Origin: Nitrospirota bacterium
GTDB lineage: Bacteria; Nitrospirota; UBA9217
Direction of reading: 5' to 3'
Assembly: GCA_013334545.1 (NCBI GenBank)
Contig: JAAXXJ010000129.1
Location: forward strand, 1-7,876
DNA length: 7,876 nucleotides
The notes below the pieces were generated by a model. The model was not told the origin of the DNA. It was given only the letters and a program-made list of their open reading frames with translations, and did no database searches. This document shows, in pieces, positions 1 to 5,802 of the stretch. Made by a program: the position numbers and the translations under genes. How positions within the stretch are numbered: the stretch's first letter is position 1; each line of letters starts with the position of its first letter.

Positions 1-1
1 C

Positions 2-760
2 GGCTCCCCCCTGTCCGGCCGGAAGAAGCCCGGCCTGATCGCGCGGGTGCGCGAGGCCCTTGACCGGGCGCGTCAGGACGCACAGGTGAAGGCGGTGGTG
101 CTCCGCGTGAACAGCCCCGGCGGCGGCGTCACGGCGTCCGACATCCTGTACCACGAGCTCAAGACGTTCAAACAGGAGACGGGCGTGACGCTCGTGGCGC
201 ATATCATGGATGTGGGAGCTTCGGGCGCCTATTACGCGGCGCTGGCCGCAGACGCCATCACCGCGCAGCCCACGAGCGTGACCGGCAGCATCGGCGTCAT
301 CATGTACCGTGTCGACGCTACGGGCCTGATGCAGAAGGTGGGGATCCAGACCGTGGAGATCGTGTCGGCCGACAAGAAGGGCATCGGTTCGCCCTTCCGG
401 CCCCTCTCGGACGACGAGCGGAAGATCTTTCAGGGGTTCATCGATTCGCTCTACGGCCGTTTCACCGGCCTTGTCGCCGAGGAGCGGAGGATGACGCCGG
501 ACGCGGTGAAAAAGGTGGCGGACGGAAGGATCTTTACGAGCCGGGAGGCGCAGGCGGGCGGGCTCATCGACGGGATCGGGTACCTGGAGGACGCCATCGA
601 GCTGGCGAAGAAGAAGGCAGGCCTGCCGGAGGCTAGGGTGGTAACCTATTTCCGTCCGGGCGAATACCGGGACAATATCTATTCCATGAACCTGATCAAC
701 ATCGACCTGGGGGACCTTGCGGACCCGGGAGCGAAGTTCCTGTATCTGTGGTGGCCGTAA
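2..760 (+). CDS. sppA: Signal peptide peptidase SppA, family S49 (5'-truncated by window edge)
   Basis: This is a serine protease of the ClpP/crotonase fold that degrades leftover signal peptides in the cytoplasmic membrane. The frame is open to the left edge, so the true start and any N-terminal membrane anchor lie outside; 252 codons are visible. Counting from the GTG at 47 as residue 1, the substrate-strand motif NSPGG is at 22-26 and the nucleophile serine lies in GASGAYY (Ser59, codon 221-223). The likely general-base lysine is Lys111 in SADKKG. The Ser-Lys spacing of 52 residues equals that known for the B. subtilis enzyme (Ser147/Lys199), so the catalytic dyad looks intact and the protein is the short single-domain type rather than the long E. 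coli tandem form. The GTG at 47 is an internal codon, not a plausible start, because homology runs upstream of it. The next gene starts 148 bases later, so co-transcription is uncertain. Confidence 0.92.
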   Translation, partial: GSPLSGRKKPGLIARVREALDRARQDAQVKAVVLRVNSPGGGVTASDILYHELKTFKQETGVTLVAHIMDVGASGAYYAALAADAITAQPTSVTGSIGVIMYRVDATGLMQKVGIQTVEIVSADKKGIGSPFRPLSDDERKIFQGFIDSLYGRFTGLVAEERRMTPDAVKKVADGRIFTSREAQAGGLIDGIGYLEDAIELAKKKAGLPEARVVTYFRPGEYRDNIYSMNLINIDLGDLADPGAKFLYLWWP

Positions 761-860
761 ACAGGACCTGATGACACGATATATCATCCTGGCGACAGAT
801 AGGTCACTCACGCTTGGCATTCATTTTGCTGAAGCCGCTAACACCAAATTTCCAGTGTTC

Positions 861-881
861 ATGGGGCGGTTTCCGTCCCGT
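861..881 (+). other. Short GC-rich hairpin in the sppA-patatin gap
   Basis: The arm ggggcgg (863-869) pairs with ccgtccc (873-879) over 7 bp with one G-T wobble and a three-base ttt loop; flanking bases 861-862 and 880-881 can add weak pairs. It lies just before the patatin-like gene and could end transcription from sppA. However, no T-run follows it (next bases are caataattgg), so it is not a standard intrinsic terminator. A TATAAA box at 893-898 lies immediately downstream, without a good -35 box. Confidence 0.3.
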
Positions 882-907
882 CAATAATTGGTTATAAACA
901 CCGCACA

Positions 908-2131
908 ATGATCAATCGCAAGAACAAGAAAGCAGCCTTTCTTCTGCTGACGACAGTCCTCGCAGCGGCGTGTTCCCAGGCCTGTTCCGTGACGCGCCAC
1001 AATGCTGTTCCTCCGGGACTGGAGACCAGGGCCGAGATTTCCGGTTTCACGGGTGCGATCCGTTACTATCCTCGGGACCTTCGCGACCTCGCACTCTTTG
1101 AGCAGGACTTCCTGGATTCCTTGATGCGGGAAAAGGCCTATCTCGATACGCAAGAAAATCATGGCACTCTTCCGCCTGCCGCCTATCTTGCCATTTCGGG
1201 CGGGGGTGACAACGGTGCATTCGGCGCCGGTTTTCTGAACGGATGGACGAAGTCGGGCACGCGGCCTTCGTTCAAGCTCGTGACCGGAGTCAGCACCGGA
1301 GCGCTGATCGCGCCGTTTGCTTTCCTGGGCCCATCATATGATGACAAGCTCAAGGAGCTATACACCACCATCTCGGGACGCGACGTCGCTTCGAAACGCA
1401 CGATCCTCTCGGCGCTGTTCAAGGACGCCAGGTCCGATAACGAACCCTTGTGGAATCTGGTTAAAAAACACATAACTCAGGACATGCTCGCGGCAATCGC
1501 TGCGGAGCATGCAAAAGGGAGAATTCTGCTCATCGGAACAGCGAACCTGGACGCCCTCCGGCCGGTCATTTGGAATCTGACCAAGATCGCGGCAAGCGGA
1601 AACCCCCGGGCATTGGAGCTGGTCCACACGCTCCTGATCGCATCGGCCGCCATCCCTGGCGAGTTTCCTCCGGTGATGGTCGACGTGAACATAAATGACA
1701 AGAAATACCAGGAAATGCACGTCGATGGCGGCGCCGTAGCTCAGGTTTTCATCTACCCGCCCGCCATGAGGCTCGGCGAGTTATCGAAAGAACATGCCAT
1801 CGAACGTCAACGCACGCTCTACATCATCCGGAACGCCCGACTGGACCCCGAGTGGGCGCAAGTAGAACGGCGTACGTTGCCTATCGCCCTTCGGGCTATC
1901 AGCAGCCTGGTCGAGTATCAGGGCATCGGCGATCTGTACCGGATTTATACGACCGCGCGACGGGACGGTGTGGGGTATAACCTCGCATTCATCCCGGAAA
2001 CATTCAATACGCCGCACACGACAGACTTCGACACGGCCTACATGCGACAGCTTTTCGACTTTGGCCATCGCTTGGCAGAGGAAGGATACCCTTGGCACAA
2101 AGAGCCGCCTGTTCTGTTCAGGGGGAATTAA
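908..2131 (+). CDS. Patatin-like phospholipase, predicted lipoprotein
   Basis: This 407-residue protein is a predicted lipid acyl hydrolase of the patatin family, which uses a Ser-Asp dyad. The N-terminus has basic residues (Lys/Arg within 1-8), a hydrophobic stretch and a lipobox-like LAAAC ending at Cys22, so export and lipid anchoring are expected. The catalytic core is clear: the glycine-rich oxyanion-hole loop SGGGDNGAFGAG (97-108), the nucleophile elbow GVSTG (127-131, Ser129) and the dyad aspartate in DGG (Asp273). The stretch IASAAIPGEFPPV before the DGG is also typical of the family. The ATG at 908 is chosen because it gives the full signal peptide. No Shine-Dalgarno sequence is visible upstream, and a TATAAA at 893-898 would place a transcript start almost at the ATG, so a very short or absent leader is possible. 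Codons ending in A or T are commoner here than in recN or vorB, which hints at a different origin. Substrate and target membrane cannot be told from sequence. Confidence 0.88.
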   Translation: MINRKNKKAAFLLLTTVLAAACSQACSVTRHNAVPPGLETRAEISGFTGAIRYYPRDLRDLALFEQDFLDSLMREKAYLDTQENHGTLPPAAYLAISGGGDNGAFGAGFLNGWTKSGTRPSFKLVTGVSTGALIAPFAFLGPSYDDKLKELYTTISGRDVASKRTILSALFKDARSDNEPLWNLVKKHITQDMLAAIAAEHAKGRILLIGTANLDALRPVIWNLTKIAASGNPRALELVHTLLIASAAIPGEFPPVMVDVNINDKKYQEMHVDGGAVAQVFIYPPAMRLGELSKEHAIERQRTLYIIRNARLDPEWAQVERRTLPIALRAISSLVEYQGIGDLYRIYTTARRDGVGYNLAFIPETFNTPHTTDFDTAYMRQLFDFGHRLAEEGYPWHKEPPVLFRGN

Positions 2132-2205
2132 GCCATTCCTAGCGGACCATCATACTTCTTTGAGTCACGTATCTGTCCAAAACTACCAACCAGCGAGTCG
2201 AGTCC

Positions 2206-2226
2206 GACGCGCAAAAGTCGCGCGTC
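2206..2226 (+). other. Perfect 7-bp hairpin in the intergenic space 2132-2293
   Basis: The arm gacgcgc (2206-2212) and its exact complement gcgcgtc (2220-2226) enclose a 7-base loop. It lies 75 bases after the patatin stop codon. No T-run follows, so a Rho-independent terminator is not supported; it could be a 3'-end structure or an operator-like inverted repeat. Nothing else is recognisable in 2132-2293 apart from a weak CATAAT box at 2268-2273 upstream of the YHS pseudogene. Confidence 0.35.
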
Positions 2227-2293
2227 CCACCCGAGCAATAGACCTGCGCAGGGTATACAGTTTAAGTCATAATAAGCATGGAGGCAGGAGGAT

Positions 2294-2675
2294 ATGAAAT
2301 CACAGAAAGCAATCGATGGGATTCTCATGAGTTACTCATTTGTATCATTACACTCAATAGGATTCTGCGGTATAGCTGTCGGAAAGTCACCGGTGGATGA
2401 TGTGGCCATAAAGGGGTACGATACCTTCGCTATTTCAAGGCCGGCAAGGCGCTCAAAGGCAAGGAGTCATTTACCTTCCCGTGGCATGGCATGACCTGGT
2501 ATTTCTTATCCAAAGAGAACAGGGATCTGTTTGCGGCCAGTCCGGAGAAATACGCTCCGCAATATGATGGTTATTGTGCCTGGGCCATGACGGAGGTACG
2601 GAAGCCATTACCGATCCTGAAGTCTGGAAGATCGTTGACGGGACGCTTTACCTGAATCCAGGAGCGAGCGCATAG
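2294..2675 (+). pseudogene. YHS-domain protein, two frameshifts and a truncated end
   Basis: Read across three frames this encodes a YHS-domain protein: VDDVAIKGYDTFA, then FKAGKALKGKESFTFPWHGM and WYFLSKENRDLFAASPEKY, then APQYDGYCAWAMTE and TDPEVWKIVDGTLYLN. YHS domains are small cysteine-containing folds thought to bind metal. The frame opening at ATG 2294 breaks after codon 2429-2431, where one base seems lost (gct-att should read gct-tat-ttc). The second frame runs from 2434 to about 2596, where another base seems lost (gag-gta-cgg should read gag-ggt-acg). The third frame ends at TAG 2673-2675. After LYLN, relatives usually continue for some 25-30 residues; here only PGASA follows, encoded by the start of a direct repeat at 2655. 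The N-terminus resembles a worn signal peptide with a hydrophobic patch at residues 10-30. A good ribosome site, ggagg at 2280-2284, sits 9 bases before the ATG. Two sequencing errors could mimic the frameshifts, but not the truncation. Confidence 0.82.
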
Positions 2676-2711
2676 CGAGCGATTAGGATAAACACTTACC
2701 CTGAGGATCGA
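2655..2711 (+). repeat. Direct repeat copy 1 (57 bases, short form)
   Basis: This copy consists of a 19-base left part (2655-2673) joined directly to a 38-base right part (2674-2711). Both parts recur in copy 2 at 2742-2760 and 2784-2821. The left parts are identical; the right parts differ at only three bases (in aaacactt versus aaatattt, and ggatcga versus ggattga). It contains the motif gcgagcg twice, separated by four bases. It overlaps and truncates the 3' end of the YHS pseudogene, whose stop codon lies inside it. Confidence 0.85.
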
Positions 2712-2740
2712 AGCTCCATGCCTCTAGCAGTAGGGAGCTT
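2711..2740 (+). repeat. Inverted repeat between the two direct repeats
   Basis: The arm aagctcc (2711-2717) pairs perfectly with ggagctt (2734-2740) across a 16-base loop. Four more pairs are possible outside a 2-base mismatch (ggat 2705-2708 with atcc 2743-2746), so the link between the direct repeats can fold back and bring them together. Confidence 0.55.
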
Positions 2741-2741
2741 A

Positions 2742-2821
2742 AATCCAGGAGCGAGCGCATTTCCCGTAGCTTGCTGCGGGGTTAGCGAGCGATTAGGATA
2801 AATATTTACCCTGAGGATTGA
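2742..2821 (+). repeat. Direct repeat copy 2 (80 bases, with 23-base hairpin insert)
   Basis: This is the same unit as copy 1 but with an additional 23 bases (2761-2783) exactly between the left and right parts, that is, between its two gcgagcg motifs. The insert is a hairpin: cccgtag (2763-2769) pairs with ctgcggg (2774-2780) over 7 bp with one T-G wobble, closed by the loop cttg, a sequence known to form a stable RNA tetraloop. The unit start-to-start distance between copies is 87 bases. Arrangement and size suggest a small dispersed palindromic element (REP/MITE-like). The rest of 2822-2889 has no recognisable gene. Confidence 0.82.
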
Positions 2822-2889
2822 TCGCGTGACGTTCAAACCATCTAGGAGGCGAACGGGATCCGCAGGTGTTCCTCCGGGATAGATACTCC

Positions 2890-2917
2890 TTGAATAGGAT
2901 AGGCCATTGTGTTAAAT
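2890..2917 (+). promoter_or_regulatory. Possible sigma-70-type promoter for the TPR gene
   Basis: TTGAAT (2890-2895) and TTAAAT (2912-2917) each match the -35 and -10 consensus at four of six bases with a 16-base spacer, placing the transcript start about 20 bases before the ATG at 2946. An isolated TTGACA at 2918-2923 has no matching -10 box before the gene. This is a weak call based only on consensus resemblance. Confidence 0.3.
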
Positions 2918-2945
2918 TTGACACAGTTTTTCAGGGGGGCTGATC

Positions 2946-3530
2946 ATGAAGAAAGGGCTTCTGCTGGCAGCCGCAGCGTTCATGTTGTTCAGCACTGCGG
3001 CACCTGCTGCTGAGACCGCGTCATCCCGGGACTACCGCGCCGCGGAAAGGCTCTTCGCTGCCGAACAATATCAGGAAGCCCTTGCACTCTATAAAAAAAC
3101 GCTCTCTTCCCCGCCGGCAAACCTTTCCGCCGGCGTCATCAACAGCAGGATCGGCGACACCTACTTCCGCCTGGCGGACTATCGGAACGCCCTGGACGCG
3201 TACCGCAAGGCGATCAAGGACCAGCGGCCTGCGGACCGTCCGCAGACGCAGTACTGGATCGGCTTCTGCTGCTTCCTCGTCGGCCGCGATGCCGAGGCAG
3301 TGGACGAGTTCCTGAAGATCCCGGCCCTGTATCCGGACGCCAAAGCGTGGGGTTCCACGGCATACTACTGGGCCGGCAGGGCCAGCGAGCGCATGGGAAA
3401 AAAGGAACTGGCGGCAGAGTATTACCGGAAGGCAGGCGGCGGCAAGTCCACGCAGGGTAAGTTCGCGCAGAAGAAAGCGGAGGCGGTGAAGGGAACAGGC
3501 ACTAATTCTCAAGCGCCAAATTCTAAGTAA
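2946..3530 (+). CDS. Exported tetratricopeptide-repeat protein
   Basis: This 194-residue protein has a clear Sec signal peptide: MKK, a hydrophobic run to about residue 17, and a cleavage site near APAA (19-22). The mature part is built of about four TPR helix pairs at roughly 28-57, 63-93, 100-132 and 137-164, with the usual alternating small and aromatic residues (for example GDTYFRLADYRNALDAYRKA). Such proteins act as periplasmic or cell-envelope scaffolds for protein contacts. The architecture resembles the TPR half of CpoB/YbgF-type proteins, but there is no Tol-Pal context here, so no specific role is assigned. A purine stretch (gggggg, 2934-2939) before the ATG is the only ribosome-site candidate. 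The final dozen residues (after KAEAVKG) are low-complexity and encoded by AT-richer DNA that resembles the repeat-filled spacer downstream, so the original C-terminus may have been altered. Confidence 0.85.
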   Translation: MKKGLLLAAAAFMLFSTAAPAAETASSRDYRAAERLFAAEQYQEALALYKKTLSSPPANLSAGVINSRIGDTYFRLADYRNALDAYRKAIKDQRPADRPQTQYWIGFCCFLVGRDAEAVDEFLKIPALYPDAKAWGSTAYYWAGRASERMGKKELAAEYYRKAGGGKSTQGKFAQKKAEAVKGTGTNSQAPNSK

Positions 3531-3570
3531 ATTGAAACTCGTCATGTCAACGCTGATCGGCAGGAATAAT

Positions 3571-3660
3571 TTTACCGCGAAGCAAAGAACGCGAAGAAAA
3601 CCGCGAGATTAATCCTGAAGCACTAAAACCTTCGCGACCTTCGCGCCTTGGCGGTTCAAA
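3571..3660 (+). repeat. Imperfect palindromic element, about 90 bases
   Basis: The left arm (3571-3597, beginning tttaccgcgaag) and the right arm (3629-3660, ending cttggcggttcaaa) are imperfect reverse complements. The outer ends match as ttt-accgc-aag, and both arms carry the core cgcgaag (left once in full, right twice as cttcgcg). About 30 bases without pairing lie between. It fills the gap between the TPR gene and recN and has no coding potential that I can support. It resembles the dispersed palindromic elements common in environmental Gram-negative genomes. Confidence 0.65.
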
Positions 3661-3690
3661 TGTCTTGGTTGTTCGGCTTGTCCGGGTCAC

Positions 3691-3718
3691 GATTTGTGAT
3701 TTGAGATTTGGGAGTTTG
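3691..3718 (+). repeat. Four-copy heptamer tandem repeat upstream of recN
   Basis: The units are gatttgt, gatttga, gatttgg and gagtttg, in perfect 7-base phase. The array ends 9 bases before the recN start codon, so it replaces the region where a ribosome binding site would be expected; only ggag (3711-3714), 13 bases from the ATG, remains as a weak candidate. Confidence 0.7.
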
Positions 3719-3727
3719 CTTATAACG

Positions 3728-5428
3728 ATGCTCAAAGAACTGAACATCAAGAACTTCGCGATCATCGACCAGCTCCGGGTGGAGTTCCGGCCGGGGCTGA
3801 ACGTGTTCACCGGCGAGACCGGCGCGGGCAAGTCGATCGTCGTGGACGCCCTGAACCTGGCTCTGGGCGAGCGGGCGAGCGGCGACCTTATCCGCACGGG
3901 GAGCGACGAGGCGGTGGTGGAGGCAGCCTTTGATCTGAACGGATCGGGCGCCCGGGCCGTGACCGGCATCCTCGCGGAGCAGGGGATCGGCATGGAGAAG
4001 GGCGAGGACCTTATCATCCGGCGGGTCATCTCCTCGTCGGGGAAGAACAAGATCTACATCAACGGGAGCCTGGCGAATCTTGCCACGCTGGCGGCGGTCG
4101 GCCGGCATCTTGCCGACATCCACGGGCAGCATGAGCATCAGTCCCTCCTTGCCCCCGACCAGCAGATGGAGATGCTCGATTCCTTTGGAGGCCTGCACGG
4201 GATACGCGCCGAGGTGGCGGAAGCCTACGGAAAACTGATGGGCGTCAGGAAAAAGCTGGCGGAGCTCGAAACCGGCGAACGCGACCGCGCCCAGCGAGAG
4301 GACCTGCTTCGTTACCAGAAGAACGAGATCGAGGCCGCACAGCTCAAGGAAGGCGAGGACGAAGAACTGGCCAATGAGCAGCGGGTGATTGCCAATGCCG
4401 AGAAGCTGGCAGGCCTTGCCCGGGCCGCGGACGAGGCGCTGTATACGGGCGACGGGTCCGTGCTCTCGGGCCTGAAACGGGCCGTCACCAGCGTGCGGGA
4501 GATCGCGGCCATCGACGGGAAACTCGGTCCGGTGCTTGAACTCCTGGAGTCGGGGCGCGCGCAGATCGACGAGGCGGCGCGGGACCTGTCGTCCTATGCC
4601 GAACGGGTGGAGTTCGATCCCCAGCGCCTGGAGTCGATCGGCGACCGCCTCGACCTGATCCAGAAGCTCAAGAAGAAATACGGAAGCTCCATTCGGGAGA
4701 TCAATGACTTCGGCGCGCGGGCCGCGGCAGGCCTTGCACGGATGGAACAGAGCACCGAGGAGATCGAGAAACTGAAATCGGAGATCCAGGCGGTCAAGTT
4801 CGGTCTGACGGGAAAAGTGAACGAGCTGACACAGAAACGATCAGCCGCCGCGCGGGATCTCGAGAAGAAGGTCGAGGCGGAGCTGGGGCATCTCGGTATG
4901 AAACGGTCGCAGTTCGCGGTGAAGGTCGAGCAGGAGGCCGGCGGGGACACGCTGAACGGGCTCAAACTGGGGCCCCGGGGCGCGGACCGCGTGGAGTTCC
5001 TGATCTCGCCGAACCCCGGCGAGGAGCCCCGGCCGCTGGCAAAGATCGCGTCGGGCGGCGAGCTGTCGCGCGTCATGCTGGCCCTCAAGACCATCCTGGT
5101 GGAGGGCGATCCCATCCCGACCCTGGTCTTCGACGAGGTGGACGCGGGCATCGGCGGCGCTGTTGCCGATGAGGTCGGGAAGAAGCTCAGGAAGATCGCG
5201 ACCCGGCGGCAGGTGTTCTGCATCACGCACCTTGCCCAGATCGCGAGCATGGCGACGAGCCACTACGGCGTTGCCAAGGCCGTGAAGAAGGAGCGCACCA
5301 GCGCCGAGGTGAGGCTGCTGGGAGTCCGGGAGCGCGTCGACGAGATCGCGCGGATGCTCGGCGGAAAGACCATCACCGGCACCACGCTCAAGCACGCCGA
5401 GGAGATGATCGAGCGGGGAAGCGTATAG
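3728..5428 (+). CDS. recN: DNA repair protein RecN
   Basis: RecN is an SMC-like ATPase that gathers at DNA double-strand breaks and helps RecA-dependent repair in the cytoplasm. The 566-residue product has the normal family length and full domain order. Present are Walker A GETGAGKS (29-36), the Q-loop region HGQHEHQ (132-138), a long charged coiled-coil arm (about 155-230 and 335-385) around a central region, the ABC signature ASGGELSR (441-448), Walker B TLVFDE (465-470), the D-loop VDAGIGG (471-477) and the switch histidine in CITHLAQIA (His501). No key residue is missing. The ATG at 3728 is chosen because RecN proteins begin with ML and a beta strand leading to the FxxGLNVxTGETGAGKS motif. 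The frame is open a further 21 codons upstream, but that part lies in tandem-repeat DNA. No LexA-type operator can be recognised upstream. The ferredoxin gene follows 91 bases later. Confidence 0.96.
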   Translation: MLKELNIKNFAIIDQLRVEFRPGLNVFTGETGAGKSIVVDALNLALGERASGDLIRTGSDEAVVEAAFDLNGSGARAVTGILAEQGIGMEKGEDLIIRRVISSSGKNKIYINGSLANLATLAAVGRHLADIHGQHEHQSLLAPDQQMEMLDSFGGLHGIRAEVAEAYGKLMGVRKKLAELETGERDRAQREDLLRYQKNEIEAAQLKEGEDEELANEQRVIANAEKLAGLARAADEALYTGDGSVLSGLKRAVTSVREIAAIDGKLGPVLELLESGRAQIDEAARDLSSYAERVEFDPQRLESIGDRLDLIQKLKKKYGSSIREINDFGARAAAGLARMEQSTEEIEKLKSEIQAVKFGLTGKVNELTQKRSAAARDLEKKVEAELGHLGMKRSQFAVKVEQEAGGDTLNGLKLGPRGADRVEFLISPNPGEEPRPLAKIASGGELSRVMLALKTILVEGDPIPTLVFDEVDAGIGGAVADEVGKKLRKIATRRQVFCITHLAQIASMATSHYGVAKAVKKERTSAEVRLLGVRERVDEIARMLGGKTITGTTLKHAEEMIERGSV

Positions 5429-5519
5429 CATTGCGGATTCAGGGCTGCGGAATGGAAAAGCAGGGCATAGGAAGGCATGCATGAATGTCGAGTGCCGACC
5501 ATCGACGAAGGACTGAACT

Positions 5520-5726
5520 ATGGGAAAGATCGTCATCAACGTAGAATATTGCAAGGGCTGCGAGCTCTGCACAACGGCCTGCGCCTTCAAACTGATCAAG
5601 CCCGGGAAAGTTTTCAATAAGAGCGGATATTATGTGATGGAGTTCAACGACCCCAAGGGGGCCTGCACCGGCTGCGCGCTGTGCGCAGAGATGTGCCCCG
5701 ACGTGGCGATAGCAGTGTGGAAATAA
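5520..5726 (+). CDS. 2x[4Fe-4S] ferredoxin, delta-type subunit of 2-oxoacid:ferredoxin oxidoreductase
   Basis: This 68-residue protein binds two [4Fe-4S] clusters. The first motif has cysteines 11, 14, 17 and 21 (CxxCxxCxxxC, followed by Ala rather than the usual Pro). The second has cysteines 49, 52, 55 and 59 followed by Pro60 (CTGCALCAEMCP). Such small ferredoxins are encoded directly ahead of the alpha subunit in KorDABC/VorDABC-type operons and carry electrons from the TPP site. The ATG at 5520 is supported by aagga at 5508-5512, 7 bases upstream. The vorB-type gene follows after 76 bases. It could also serve as a free electron carrier for other enzymes, since the catalytic beta subunit is not encoded nearby. 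Confidence 0.92.
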   Translation: MGKIVINVEYCKGCELCTTACAFKLIKPGKVFNKSGYYVMEFNDPKGACTGCALCAEMCPDVAIAVWK

Positions 5727-5743
5727 GGAGTCAGGAGGAATAT

Positions 5744-5768
5744 CATCTTCCCTGCTTCTTTGAAGATG
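5744..5768 (+). other. Hairpin and duplicated ribosome-site-like motif between ferredoxin and vorB
   Basis: The arm catcttc (5744-5750) pairs perfectly with gaagatg (5762-5768) across an 11-base loop. It is flanked by two copies of gtcaggag (5730-5737 and 5784-5791). The second copy, extended to aggagag (5787-5793), is the ribosome site for the GTG start at 5803. The first has no start codon at a suitable distance. The hairpin may tune translation or mRNA stability between the two genes; no T-run makes it a terminator. Confidence 0.4.
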
Positions 5769-5802
5769 CCTATCCCATCATGCGTCAGGAGAGCAACTGA
5801 AC

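Noticed and set aside
47..49. GTG as the start codon of sppA
   Set aside because: The frame is open to the window edge, and the preceding residues (such as SGRKKPGLIARV) fit the family, so the gene simply begins outside the window.
1968..2297. Plus-strand frame overlapping the patatin 3' end and the following gap
   Set aside because: Its first half is an out-of-frame reading of the patatin gene, and the rest is Arg/Ser-rich noise with no homology that I recognise.
2655..2821. CRISPR array
   Set aside because: There are only two repeat copies, of unequal length, with mutations and a single 30-base link that is itself an inverted repeat; there are no cas genes.
2841..2876. Inverted repeat ggag...ctcc with gaac/gttc as a leader hairpin for the TPR gene
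   Set aside because: Pairing is short, interrupted by a 2-base bulge and encloses a 13-base loop; nothing else supports a riboswitch or terminator.
3665..3727. N-terminal extension of RecN by 21 codons
   Set aside because: The extension is encoded by the heptamer repeat and spacer DNA, while RecN proteins normally start at the ML of 3728.
4841..5617. Minus-strand open frame of 258 codons across the recN end and ferredoxin start
   Set aside because: It lies opposite the conserved RecN ATPase motifs and the ferredoxin cysteines and has no domain or ribosome site of its own.
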